64,000 nucleotides of DNA from Branchinecta lynchi (GCA_023053575.1 JAKZAP010000014.1:8742001-8806000); one strand, 5' to 3'. Positions 51,124-62,759 are shown, numbered from the stretch's first letter. Notes: generated from the letters alone by a model not told the origin. Numbers and translations are program-made.

Positions 51124-54100
51124 CTGCAAGAAACAGTCACTTTACGTTAAGCTCTCGATAGAGAGGTCCTACTGACATAATCCAACGGCTATGTACTGAA
51201 TTAAAAACATCTGCGCTTCAGATCGGAATCGAACATTCCTATGCAACCCAATCCTTAGCCTCGTTTTTGTTGCAATCGCGCTGCCGCATCGCTGCTGCAG
51301 CACTTCTCTGCTTTTGCCTAATATGCGTTTTTGGATTCACTTTCTTCTTGGTTGAAGCGGCATGCTGCAGGGATTCCGTGATTCTCGAGAAGCGCTGCCA
51401 TCTTCCTCGGAAGCGCTGCAGTGCAAAAAACGGATGTAGAAAGAATCGGCCGAGAAGTGGACTTGCAGGACGCAACAAAACCGAGGCTCTTGTGTTTGCT
51501 TGTTTCTGTCTTTGTTTGAAATTTTTGGTTGTTAAGATGAGTAGGCGTCCCAGATAGCGCAAGTCAAGCTCCTCTTTTGGCAAGTACTTTCTTTCTTTTA
51601 TGGTAGAGGGTAATTTAGTCCCTTACAGACGTTTGGACACAATGTTGATTTTATGTTTCTCTTTGTCTCTCACCACACTTACCCTAGGTTCATACAGACG
51701 TTCACATTGAGGCGATATCGGCCACCGCCGAGATTTCCGTCGCCAAAATTGGCGATTTCTGTTGCTTCGTCAGGCGATTTTCAATGTTTAAAAATTCAAG
51801 TTTAATCGGGCGACAGTACGATTTTATGCACGCAACAGCAACATGGACGACCCTTTTGATGATTCACTTTTTAGAAAAAGTAAATATTTTTTTTATTATT
51901 TTTAACTATTTTAAGGGTTATTCTTAACTATTTTAAGGGTTATTTTTAATTATTTTTCGTGTTAAATTCTGTTGCCGACGAAAATTCAGTGTGAACATCC
52001 AGGCGATACAACTCTTCTGTCGCTACGATTGAAAAATCTCGTTCATCGCCGCGATTTGCTCTGTGTGAACCTAGGGTTAGACCTACTTTCGCTGGTTTTG
52101 ACTTACGTTCCCGAGTCTGGAGCTGGCTGATTTGAACTCCTGCCAGGCTTTCGATCAAATTCCGCACCGGAAAGTTGAGATTTTTCAACTACACGATGAA
52201 AGAAATCCTTCCAGGAAAACCTGAAGTTCGCATTCGCTCTGGCGCCATAACTTTTTGAAGGTGAACGCCAAAGGAAAATCGAGCTACATGCCGGGACGAC
52301 AAAACGCTTGCTACGCTCTGTAAGTTACTTGTTCGCCCGATTCTTGATTATGGGTACAAGACCAGACAAGACCATACTACAACAAGGACATAATGCGTAA
52401 ACTCGCCGTTCCCCGGGGACTCCTCGGGGAATCGAAATGAACGGCGAGAACACGGGGAATGCTTCCAAAATCGATTTGAACAAAAAATATGCAGTTGAGG
52501 AAACTAGTCTGGATCCACTTGATTTTCGTTTTGTTTATTCTGATTGCTTTTAATTAATTTTACATTACACCAACACCGGCAAAATTGATTCCCCTGCGAA
52601 TCTGAAAGGGAGTCCTTTTTGATGATAATCTGAGCATTTCCCGTCGGTGGGGACTCGCGAGAAACTGGGAGTGAGTCCCCGGGACAAACAAAATCTGTTT
52701 GGTACAAAAACAGTAGCCAAACAACACCTAGCTCCCCGTAAAGCGGATTAATCGACAGGCACTCCTTGTGAAATACAGACCAGCTTCCCGGCAGATCGAA
52801 CGACGACATAAAAAGCCAGGCTTCACCTTCCAGATTCCAAGATGTCCGGGTCTTTCGCATAGGCACGCCAAACTTTCCCGATTTTCATGATAATGATGAC
52901 AGTTTTGCCATTCTTTACCATTCCTAGATGTCCCCTTCAATTTCAAATATTTCTTGCATCCCAACCACACATGTCAATGACTTTCCTTTTTCTTTCTACA
53001 TTTGCAGATTTATACGTCTTTCCAACGAGCTGCCCCTATGGCACCTTCCAGACTTCCAGACTCTGGTGTGTCACACACCCCTGACTTCCAGACGTTCTTG
53101 GCCTGGCTTTACCTTCCAGATCCGTCTCGACAAAAACGGCTGTTCTAGAACCCGGAAGATAGATCTGGAAGCTGAAGCCTGGCTTTAACTGTATGGCAGG
53201 AGAATCCATTTTGCCCCTGGCTCACACCGCTAAGTATTTTCATCCTCAAAGCTGTTCGGGATATTTATTAATGATCTGATAAAGAGTTCTTGGAAAAAAA
53301 TAGGCCCCGACGGTAACCCTAGGCAATGAGGCGTTTTCAGTGCTTCTATTCGCCGATGATACAGCCCTGGTTGCGAAACCAGCAAATGACCTACGAATCC
53401 TGTTAGATTTGGTGGCTGAATACCTGGATATGAATAACAGTATTAAAACAGAGATATTTCCTTTTACATCAAGGGTAAGTAACGAGAGAAATTCACGAAT
53501 TTAATTTTAAGGAAGAAACCAAAAACTGACGAATAAATTTTAAGTATCTTGGTTTTATACTGACCCCTAATGGAAGTTGGAATAAGCATTAGAAAGAAAT
53601 GGCGAAACGGGGGCGAGTAGCATCCGCAGCAGTATTTCAAAATCCAACATTGACGGGAATAAAAACATTAAAGATACAGACATATTTTTACTTAAAAAAT
53701 AATGAGACAGCTTCCCAGATTGAAACCCTACAGATACAGTACTATAAGAGAGTCTACAAGCTATATCCGACAACCCAATCGCAAGCATTAAAAGGGGACC
53801 TTGGACTATCTACAATGCGAAAGCAGAGACTAGGCCAAATCCAAATTGCCTAAAAATTATTCATATGCCTGAGGATAGACTGGTAAAATCTGCTTAAAAT
53901 GAGCTTCTTCTAATGGTAAAAAAGAATTGCCATTCCAAATCAAAGCCCTCCTAGATTCGGTAGGACTAACGTGCGCTTGGAACAATAGATTTGGACCCAC
54001 ATCGGAACCAGCATCTCTGTTAAAAGAAGTGTTAAGAGTATTAGAAGATCAAGAAATACAGAAATGGGCATGTATTGTTAGAGAATCGGTGACACTATCC

Positions 54101-57100
54101 AATTACAAACTGGTTGAAGAGAGTTCTGGACCAGAGTTTTACATGAAGCTGAAGCTACCAAAAACTTACCTCACGCGCTGGATCCAGTTGCGAGCGAACT
54201 GTCTGCCGGTATAAGGGAAATGCCTGCCAAGTTTCATCGTCCTAGCACATCTGGAAGTACCCTAACTCGCGATCACCGGACCGACCGACGGAAAAGTGAC
54301 CGGTACATGGCACTTGGCCGGAAGGCAAGTGTTACAAAAACAAAAATAATGACTGCAATATTTACAAGACAATTTTTTTTTTTTTTTTTTTTAAGTTTAG
54401 CTGAACAGGCAACTTATTTTTACATCTGATATCTGAACACACTGAATTATTTTGATTGATCTAGGGGATTTTGTATTTTTTGTCACCTGGGGCCAGACCT
54501 GGGAGTGGCCTAAGGCTAAATATATATATAGGATATAGGGTTTTTCACATCAAAATATGGGACAATATAGGATAAAAAAACAGCGTATATGGATGAACAA
54601 ATCTCATCTTCTTATGCAAAATAACAAAGGACGATCTGGTGAAACAACTTAGGATCTCAACTTAAAACAAAAAACATAGTATCCAAGACGACAGACTATG
54701 ATGAACCATGAACAGAGATCAAATACAAAATTAAAGAACTACGAACACACTACTGATTGACTTCGTGAAAACTTCAGAAAAGGACCAGAAAACCACACAA
54801 CCGCGTCAAACTGAGTGAGAACAGCGCAATTTAAATGAAGAAAGCTTCAAATGATGGAAACAGAAAATCCACAAGGGAAATATACAGACGAAATAGAAGC
54901 CATAACTGATGGAAACAAAAATTCACAAGGAAAATATAAAGACGAAATGGAAAAACATTTTGGCAGAAATATTAATTACTTCGACCTTTGCCCAGTTTTG
55001 GCAGAATTAACTTCGAAATTTACGAAAAAAAACAAGCAAAAGCTGAAATATAGGAGAATATAGGGTTTCTGACTCAATATAGTATATTATAGGACAAGTT
55101 TTAAAATATAGGATTCTCACTCCCACCCCTGCCTGGGGCCCTAGTAATAACGTTCAGAATGTGCGCTACTTGCGTGACAACCGAAAATACACACAGGCGC
55201 AGACAATTTGAATTCAAAGGTTTCATCGTCCTAGCCCTTCGGGAAGTACCCTAACTCGAGAACAGTGACCAACGGACCGAAAAGTGATCGGTATATGGTA
55301 CTTGAGCGAAACTAGTACCATAAAAGACAACATATCCAACGAAAGAAGACATTGTAAAACACGCGGTTGTACCACGACTCGATTACCCTAGACTAGTTAG
55401 GAGATCTCGTTTGCAACATAATACTAGAGGTAAACATCGTGTTTACGATATATTCCGTTGCATACCTCGTCCTGTTGACGACGAAACTCCATTGTCCCCT
55501 GCTAAGATCATTCCAAGGTGCCAGCTGTATTACGGGGATATTGTATTGTGAGCATCGAGAAGGGATTACTGGTCCAGGCCCCTGTCCTATGAAAATCGAT
55601 ATCCCTGGATGCCCTGCCAAGGACTTCCGACACTTCTCATCAGCTTTCCCCCGTCTACAAAACCTTGCCTAATGCTCCGGACAGGGTCGGATCGGTCGCC
55701 GATTAGAATTCCTGCAAGGACTGTCGGCAGCATCACCAATTTCACGAGTTGAGATTTGTTCAACTTATAATGAAAGGGAGGAAATTTGGAAAATTCGGCC
55801 GGGAAAACCTGAACACATAACGCGACTGCAGAAATCACAAAAAAAAACTCTTTTAGGTTTCTGCTGATTTCTAATAGGCATAATAGTTGCGATTTTGCAG
55901 ATACCATGGTATCTGTTGCCACGGTAACTGTTTCTGCAATCACGGTTGCCACATCAAAAATATGAGAGTGACTTTTGGCCAAAAACAGAGAGTGAATTAG
56001 GAGAGAATTTTATTTTCACGAGAAAACGTGAAATGGTCACTTTTGGTCGGAATCGCCTCTGCAAAAATGACACATTTGGAGGTTTTCTGAAATAGAGTGA
56101 TTTTCATGTCCTACGTAGGACAAGAGTGACAACCATAAAATAGAGTGACAATTCACACTATCGTGCGACATGTAGCAACCCTGTCTGCAATTAGTCGTCT
56201 TTGCAGTTACCGTGGTATCTGATATACGGTTGCTCTGCAAAAACGACAATTGCCGAAATTGCGCTTTTCGAATTAATCCCAAAAGAAGAACTGATATTCA
56301 GTCATATCATTTAAGTGCCAAACTTATTTCCCACCAATTTGACAAAAACTGATGAAAGTGAGATGACTTTTTCAGATACTCAGATACCACGATAACTGCA
56401 AAAACGACTTTCGACCGTGGTGTCAGATACCATGTTATCTGCAAAAATGCAACTAATGCAATTGACAAGCCGTGAATTCAGAAAACGGACGCGGAAAGTA
56501 ATAAGTATTCTCTGGTCCTAGCTGGACATGATCTCGCTCGTGCTTTCGATTCTCTATTAATGAGCATATTCTGCTTACTGCAGCACAAAGAGGCGTCCAA
56601 ATATGTGTTATCGATCCCCTTGATTCAGTGTATAGTACTCTTCGAGTTAGAATAAAGTGCCCCGATTGGGATTGTGATTTACTAGTCGAGTGTGATATAC
56701 CAGTAAAAAAGGGTATAAGGCAAGGGGCCGTGAACTCGTCAGATTTGTTCAATAACTCTGTTATTGAAGTACAATAAGCCCCAACAACATGTTTTCTGTA
56801 CGCGATTGATGTGTCGCTCGTTGGTTACCTCGATGACATTTTAAATATTAGTAGAATCCTACAAGGAATAAAAAGTTGTTTTAGTGCTTTAACGGAGGAA
56901 TATTCTCGTATCGGCCATTCATTTAACCCAAAGGAAAAGGAATTGCTGTTTTTTAATTATAAAGTGCCAACCGATGGTGTATCTGTTATGCTAGAAGGTA
57001 CCTTGGAGTCCCAATCGGTACATCACACAAGGCTACGCGTGTACTTGTTATTGATGATACTCTTAGAAAAGTTCGTGGTGCATATTGAAGGCTTGTCCCG

Positions 57101-60100
57101 AATAAGACAAGATTTAATCGTCATATTCTAACCCGGTTGTTTAATGCGTTTATTATACCAAATTTTCTCTACATATCTCCGTTCTGGAAATGTTCACTCA
57201 GACAGATAAGAAAAGCTTCGTATGATTTACTTCAAGTATGCGAAGCATTTGCTTGGGCTACCACCGTGGTCCAGTGACTCAGTATATGATTAAAAGATTT
57301 GGTCTGATAGACCCGGCTGTTGCTGTTCCTATGAGAGTTGCTAATTTTCAAAATAAGTTCAGGACTCTAGATCACCCTTGGGTGACTCTTCAGAGAACGT
57401 CTTAAATTGGAAATTATATATAATAGATGAATGTTGAGTGTATTAAATACGTTGTATATATTCGTGGTAAACTGCATTGTGTTGCTTTTTCTTCTCTCAT
57501 ACTCTGCCCCCTATTGTACTTGTACAGTTTTGGCAGGTAATAAATCTATATCATATCATCATCAAAAGGAGACTAGGCTTTCGGTGAACACGAGGGTAGG
57601 TCTACCTCAATGGGTCAAATTTCACCGCAATTCTCAATTTAGAAACCGTCCTAGCAGATTAATTGCGATTGAAAGCGCTACTCCGAACTGACACCTGAAA
57701 CTCAGGCCCAACTTTTTCTTATTTTCTTTATTACGATTACTGTTACTTAAGTATTGATTATTTTCGCTTGCCATAGTTTTCTTTTTCCTAGGCTGAACTT
57801 AACACCAGTTCTAGAATTTTCAATCTTGTTTGAGTGACGAGTTTCACGCGTCAACTCGGAGTAGTGTTTCCAATCGGACTTCAATCCGCTAGGGTCACTG
57901 AATTGGACATGTTGTTGATCTTGAACTTTTCCGCACATTAAACAAGGACCCCTAAGGTCGAAATATCCCAAGGATATTCTGGATTAATTTTAAATCAAAG
58001 GATTCTTCTGTCAAAAGAAATAAAATCAGCAGCAGACATGGATGAAACGTTGCAAGGACTTACTACCTCCAGAGAATCAGAGATGGGCGAATCCGGTCAT
58101 GAAAGGATCAAATCCTTCTCGAATCCGAATCGGAATCCAAGGCTAGGTACGAATCCGATCCCGGATCCACCATTTCATGCTCAGGATTCGAATCCGGATC
58201 GAATCCGACCTTAACAAAGATCAAATCATGTACATAGGTTATGGTTTAAAAATCAAAGGTGACAAAAGGCAGTGATATCTAAAGTATCAGATAACATAGA
58301 TTACTGAGGATGGTTGGAGGTGGAGACCAAAAAGTTGGATTGCCTAGGCAAACTGTGTAAAAACAGGAAAACGGAAACTGGAAGGATGAAGTTCAGGAAT
58401 TTGAGCGGATTCATAAAATTTGAGGGTTTGGAATCCGAATCCAGCCTGAGATTCGAATCCGGCCAAAAGGACGAATCCTGGATTCGAATCCGAACCGGAT
58501 TCGCCCATCTCTGCACAGAACCCGTACACACTCGCATCCACCAAGAAACGACCAGACCCAGACCGAATAAGAATCGGAACGGCAATAAGTGCACCACACA
58601 AATTCCACTGAGAAACGCTCCGCAACACCTGCCATTAAAAAGTTAGTCGTTACAATTCAGGATGACGACTAATATGAAATTATGACTGATAAAATTTTCC
58701 CAGTTTCTAGTTTAATTTATTTTCATTTCTAGTTTTTTCCCATTCATTACGCGTGAATACAGGGGCTACAGACATACATATTTATAACTGTCTTGTTGAC
58801 GAAAAGAGAAAATGAAGTCGCTTACCCGAGGATTCAACGTCGTGCACTTCTTCCGCTAGGGGCGTCTCTTCAGCATGTCCATTTTCAGCTGCATGTCCGT
58901 TCGTGGCACCATTTGTCTTTTCTGTCACTTCTACACTTTCCTCCTTCTTTTCTTCAGAAGCAACAGGGGCATCGACTTTCTCTTCAACCTTCTCAGCTAC
59001 TTCCGGTGCTGGTGTAGCTTCCTCTGCTACAACTGGGGCTGGTGTTGCTACTTCTTCTACAACTGGGGCTGGTGTTGCTACTTCTGTAACAACTGGTACT
59101 TCTTCTGTCGAAGCTGGTGTCTCCTCTGTTGCTACTGGGGTCTCCACTGCCGGCACTTCTGGTGCTGCTTCAGCGGCAACGACTGGGGATTCGACGGTGC
59201 TAGAAGTAAATTAGCGTTAGTTGATGAAAACTGAGTCAGGCACCCAACAACTTATGCTAATTTTGAGGGAGAGATGGAGCCTTGTCCCTAGACGAGCCGC
59301 CTATTCCCTTCCCAGTCTGTTACCCATGTACTGTTCTGAAAGGAACACAGGAAATAGCATCTTGCCATATCATGCACATTAGTTGCGTTTTTGCAGATAC
59401 GTCGTTTTTGTCGTTTTGGTCTAAAGTCGTTTTTGCAGTTATCGTGGCATCTAATACCATAGTCAAAAGGGGTTTTGCAGTTATCGTGGTATCTGGCCAG
59501 TTATCGTGGTATCAGATATTCAGATACTACGGTTCGACCGTGGTAACTGGTCGTGGTATCTCGAAAGTCATCTCACTTTAATCAAATTTTGGCAGATTGG
59601 TGAGAAAAAAGTTTAGCACTTAGTGGTGTAACTGGATATCTGTTTTACTTTTGGGATGACTTCAACAAGTGCAATTTCGGCAATAGTCGTTTTTGCAGAG
59701 CACCGTGTATCAGATACCACAATAACTGCAAAAACGACTAATTGCAGATCCAGTTACCGTGGTAACAGATACCATGGCATTAGCAAAAACGCAACTATTA
59801 AAATGACTGATAAGTTTACGATGCCTAGACCACAGCCATGGCCAATGGCTACTGGAACCTAAGACTGACACCTGCCATATTACCATTATGTGAAACTTGG
59901 CCAATGGCTACTGAAACCTAAGACTGACACCTGCCATATTACCTTTATGTGAAACTTTAACTTTTTTTGTATCTAAAAGTGAAAACTAATTAATACCATT
60001 TAATTGATTTTGACATAAAACATCGGTGCCTGGTTGGAGCATCCTAATCAGATCCTATTTTAATAAATAGTGACTGTGTGTGATAGTCAAATAGACACAG

Positions 60101-62759
60101 AATAACCCAAAACCGTCTTTTTTTTTAAATTGTATCCCCAGCACTTGATACCTGTACCCTCATCTATTCCACTACAAAGGAATTCCGATCGACTGATTTC
60201 TCCTGTTATTAGGAATGACTTTCCCATTAACCAAATAAGAATCGGTGGTAAAATTTTGTGGTGCTGTATTTCTTGTCTATTGCTCTTTTCTTATTGTTTA
60301 TTGTTTCTCTTTAACTCTTTAGCCTTGCCATTACGTTTTCCGGTTGTCAAGTATTTTTTTTTTTCCTTTTGCTACAATTTCTGCCACGGCATGATATTTT
60401 TTTATATACAAGGAACATTTTTTAGTTTAAATCAAAAACCTTGTGTAGAACATTATAATTCAAACCATCAATACTTGACTGCTCAGCATTTACCATAGGG
60501 TATCCAAAAATCAGGCGTTTTCAGTCGACTGCATACACAAATTTAGAATTTTTATAAAAGTGGATAAATATGCTACCTTTGCTCCCTTTTTTTTCGCTAA
60601 GGCTAGGAAACTTGGCTGGCTGTTCAAAAAAAAAGAAGATATTTTCTGACGATATCCTAAATATGACTTTTTTTTATTACAAAGTCAGAAGAGGATTCTG
60701 AATTCCTTTAGACAGATGACATCTGATGGCTAGTCGTACACAAATCCTCAAAGTTGGGGCATTGTGTTCCAATGTCAGGGCATGCATGCCAAACAGCAAG
60801 GGAATATAGTATCTGAGATATTATGACTTTCTCATCGTGACTTTCATATCGACTTTCTCAATTGAACAGATTCGTATGAGGCTAAATTGCCTTTGCTGCA
60901 GGGCATGGTGCCCTAGCATATTAGCACCAGTGCTCATATGTTTCCTTGATGTTATCCCGCCCAACACAATTTTTGTGAATTTTAAAGTGGGTGGTCATTA
61001 GGTGGGCGTTTCACCATCTTTCACTTGGGCGTTTCAGGCACTGCTGCCCTTACCGCCCAATGCCCAGATATAAGTCATCCAGCTTTTAGCAGGACCTAGC
61101 TCATCCAGCTTTTTGCACTGAAACTGGCATTCGGTCAACCCAGCTTAAAGATGTTTCTTGTGCGTTGGGGTGGTGATTTGGTCTGCATTTCTCCATTATG
61201 TTATTGGGTATTTTAAGCACTACCACCCTTACCACCCAATGGCCAGGCATAGTTAGCTCATTTGACTTTTCACAAAATTTAATGTGGGCTATGATTTGGT
61301 TGTCATTTATCTGTTTTTCACTTGGGCATTTCAAGCACTGCTGCCCTTACCACCCATTGCCCCATGGTTTGGTATTGGGCATTTTTGGGCAGCTGGCCGA
61401 AAACTTCAAGCTGGTTTCAATCAGCTTCTTCTCCTGAATTCAAAATATCCGAAATTGGGTGCCTCTTTTTGTTCTTTAGCCTAATTTGGAATTTAGCAAC
61501 AGTGAAAAGGTGCCTCTTCTTCGATCTAGCATGGCCGTGGACAATTCAGTGCTGAATTACAGGAGGGGTACCTGATCTTATTTTTACACTACCTCGATTT
61601 TTGCCACAACAATGTGAAAATGAATCTACATGCTCTCCTGACCGTCAAGAGGCAAAATTGATGTGTCCAAAAATTTTCAAATTATGTGCCTTTTCTTGTT
61701 CTGAAACTGCTTTAAAAAGGGATTTTCTGGCTATAGACTTTGCTAATTCTACCTTTTTCATCATTTTGTGAGTCAATTGAGGTAAGGTTAGAATGAAGTG
61801 ATCTTGTTTGAAAAGAAAAATGTTCAACTAGGAACATTGCAGTCTAGTACACTAGCCCCATTTCAGGCACGGTGCTCAAACGTCTAGCACCATGCCTGGG
61901 TGCTAGACGTTCAAGCACTGTACCTTCGATTTCATGTATGGTGCATGGATTTCAGTACATTGCATACAGAAAAAACACAGTTTCTGTCATCACAACTGAG
62001 CACCGGCTCGGACAGGGCTGAAATTACTACTATGAATTAGAGAAATCAAAGACAATCCTTTATATATTTTTCACAACAAAAACAAAAGGGCTCTAATGAT
62101 GATGGAGATGAAAAACCTAATAGCACCCTATCTATTTTCCATGTATTTTCCCTATCTATTTCCCAAGAGCCAATATTCTGGTTGGCTGCTAGGTAGAAAA
62201 AGCTGAGGCACAGGACAGTTTGCATGCAAAACCCTTGACTATATAGAAAAGGAAATGAGGTTTTTCACATCTGTCATCAGCCGAGCCCTTTTGTTTTTGT
62301 TGTGAAAAATATATAAAGGATTTTCTTTGATTTCTCTAATTCATGGTAGTAATTTCAGCCCTGTCCCAGCTGGTGCTCAGTTGTCATGACAGAAACTGTT
62401 TTTTGATGTATGCACTGTATACTGAAATCCATGCACCATACATGAAATCCAAGGTACAGTGCTTGAACGTCTAGCACCGTGCCTGAAAAGGGGCTAGTGT
62501 ACTAGACTGGAACATTGGTTGCATTTTTGCAGCTGCAAATGCAGCTATATACATATTATAATGGCAACAGCCAACTATTACTGTAGCCGTAGGCTGGCAA
62601 ATAAATTGGTTAGATCTTAGGAAACTCAATTAGCCTATCCTTCCAAAATCTGATCATCTTTAACAGCCAACAGAAAAAGCAAGCAAACTCTACAATACAC
62701 ATGCATTACTACTGCACTTAGTAAACTCACGTTTCAGGAACAGCGTTTGTGTCAGCCAT
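51014..62759 (-). CDS. Acidic intrinsically disordered, probably nuclear protein (prothymosin-like in character); complete gene
   Basis: Three minus-strand exons (62731-62759, 58826-59199, 51014-51123) join in phases 2 and 1 into 513 bases: 170 residues and TAA. The protein starts MADTNAVPET and consists almost wholly of Ala, Glu, Pro, Val and Thr. It has three copies of an ATPAPxV(E/A)E repeat (about residues 60-85), an EKKEESVEVTEKTNG segment and an Asn-Gly-His cluster (TNGHAAENGHAEE). It ends with two basic patches in an acidic background, EKRKPEEE (136-143) and SPKKVKVDEE (150-159), which look like nuclear-localisation signals. No folded domain is visible. The composition and basic C-terminal patch recall prothymosin/parathymosin-type chromatin-associated proteins, but I do not recognise a true orthologue. 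The short coding first exon and 12 kb gene are ordinary for this genome. Confidence 0.85.
51257..51488. mobile_element. MITE with GCCTCGTTTTTGTTGCA inverted ends, copy 2
   Basis: It is highly similar to 21696-21974 with an internal deletion. It lies 134 bp upstream of the last exon of the acidic protein gene. Confidence 0.75.
51682..52076. mobile_element. PIF/Harbinger-like MITE, CCCTAGGTTCA family
   Basis: TTA at 51679-51681 and 52077-52079 flank inverted ends CCCTAGGTTCAYACAGA. The interior has repeated ggcgat motifs in both orientations near the ends. It is 395 bp, in intron 2 of the acidic protein gene. Confidence 0.75.
52290..52400 (+). mobile_element. LINE scrap
   Basis: The translation CKLLVRPILDYGYKTRQ matches the conserved LVRPxxxY motif after the RT palm. 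Nothing else is recognisable. Confidence 0.45.
53230..54215 (+). mobile_element. Heavily decayed LINE
   Basis: FSVLLFADDTALVAKPANDL (about 53335-53395) is RT motif C. Downstream frames are broken by many stops but retain a plausible LINE C-terminal layout. It lies in intron 2 of the acidic protein gene. Confidence 0.6.
54216..54330 (-). repeat. Repeat family A, short reverse copy
   Basis: It contains gccaagtttcatcgtcctag and ends ggtacatggcacttg, the family terminus in reverse. It abuts the decayed LINE end at 54215. Confidence 0.65.
54494..55131 (+). mobile_element. hAT-like non-autonomous element, perfect 8 bp duplication
   Basis: CCTGGGGC lies at 54486-54493 and 55132-55139. Inverted ends are CAGACCTGGGAGTG and CAGGGGTGGGAGTG. 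Sub-terminal zones repeat the motif ATATAGGA. An inner 54 bp block is tandemly duplicated at about 54854-54961. Intron 2 of the acidic protein gene. Confidence 0.85.
55215..55315 (-). repeat. Repeat family A, minimal reverse copy
   Basis: It contains tttcatcgtcctagccc and gatcggtatatggtacttga, both ends of the family compressed into 100 bp. Confidence 0.55.
55886..56453. mobile_element. TA-flanked MITE, GTTGCG family, 568 bp copy
   Basis: TA at 55884-55885 and 56454-56455 flank inverted ends GTTGCGATTTTGCAGATACC and its counterpart. The interior contains palindromic atACCATGGTat and accacgGT motifs. It lies in intron 2 of the acidic protein gene. Confidence 0.78.
56500..57560 (+). mobile_element. 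Decayed LINE, same broad type as 7238-8275
   Basis: Motif A is reduced to ARAFDS, motif B is KKGIRQGAVNSS and motif C is VGYLDDILNIS. The thumb reads RLFNAFIIPNFLYISPFW. The 3' end is taataaatctatatcatatc with ATC repeats. Several stops and frame breaks. Confidence 0.68.
58078..58513 (+). mobile_element. hAT-like MITE, CAGAGATGGGCGAATCC family
   Basis: Inverted ends CAGAGATGGGCGAATCCGG are perfect. Flanking octamers cagagaat and cacagaac match at six of eight. Both sub-terminal zones are arrays of GAATCCG hexamer/heptamer repeats. It lies 313 bp beyond the donor of exon 2 of the acidic protein gene. Confidence 0.78.
58826..59199 (-). CDS. Acidic protein gene exon 2 (repeats)
   Basis: The acceptor is aatttacttctag and the donor is TCGG|gtaagc. 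Its 374 bases encode most of the protein, including three imperfect ATPAP repeats. Long open frames on the opposite strand (58875-59234 and 58903-59214) are compositional shadows of this exon. Confidence 0.88.
59382..59795. mobile_element. TA-flanked MITE, GTTGCG family, 414 bp copy
   Basis: TA at 59380-59381 and 59796-59797 flank inverted ends GTTGCGTTTTTGCAGATAC and GCAAAAACGCAAC. It lies in intron 1 of the acidic protein gene, 183 bp upstream of exon 2. Confidence 0.78.
59838..59957. repeat. 59 bp tandem duplication
   Basis: ggccaatggctactg...gtgaaactt starts at 59840 and 59899 with three or so differences. It directly follows the MITE at 59382-59795 in intron 1 of the acidic protein gene. 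Confidence 0.8.
59960..61000. other. Intron 1 of the acidic protein gene, nothing recognised
   Basis: AT-rich with T-tracts; one 122-codon frame (60130-60498) has no family signal. Confidence 0.4.
61000..61420. repeat. Diverged repeats containing GGGC...AAGCACTGCTGCCCTTACC
   Basis: The motif ttcaagcactgctgccctta and variants appear near 61030, 61210 and 61328. Each is followed by cacccaatgcc or similar. Origin unknown. Confidence 0.55.
61840..62509. mobile_element. hAT-like near-palindromic (hairpin) element, perfect 8 bp duplication
   Basis: GAACATTG lies at 61832-61839 and 62510-62517. The ends are CAGTCTAGTACACTAG and its complement. The arms (61840-62092 and 62283-62509, about 230-250 bp each) are closely complementary along their whole length, leaving a loop of about 190 bp. 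It lies in intron 1 of the acidic protein gene. Confidence 0.87.
62515..62552. mobile_element. Residual short palindrome of the GTTGCG MITE family
   Basis: The sequence gttgcatttttgcAGCTGC is followed by aaatgcagct, i.e. two abutting termini of the TA-flanked family with no interior. Confidence 0.35.
62731..62759 (-). CDS. Acidic protein gene exon 1 (start)
   Basis: ATG at 62759-62757 opens MADTNAVPE and the exon ends AC|gtgagt in phase 2. The Met-Ala-Asp start and in-phase joining to exon 2 decide this start. The 5' UTR extends to the right and looks AT-rich near the ATG. Confidence 0.82.

Noticed and set aside
58875..59234. Two plus-strand open frames (119 and 103 codons) opposite the acidic protein exon
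   Set aside because: They are antisense shadows of a low-complexity coding exon that has matching splice phases on the minus strand; their Cys/Trp or Ala/Thr/Ser runs are only the complement.
60130..60498. A 122-codon hydrophobic plus-strand frame
   Set aside because: The hydrophobicity comes from T-rich intron sequence; no start context or splice support.
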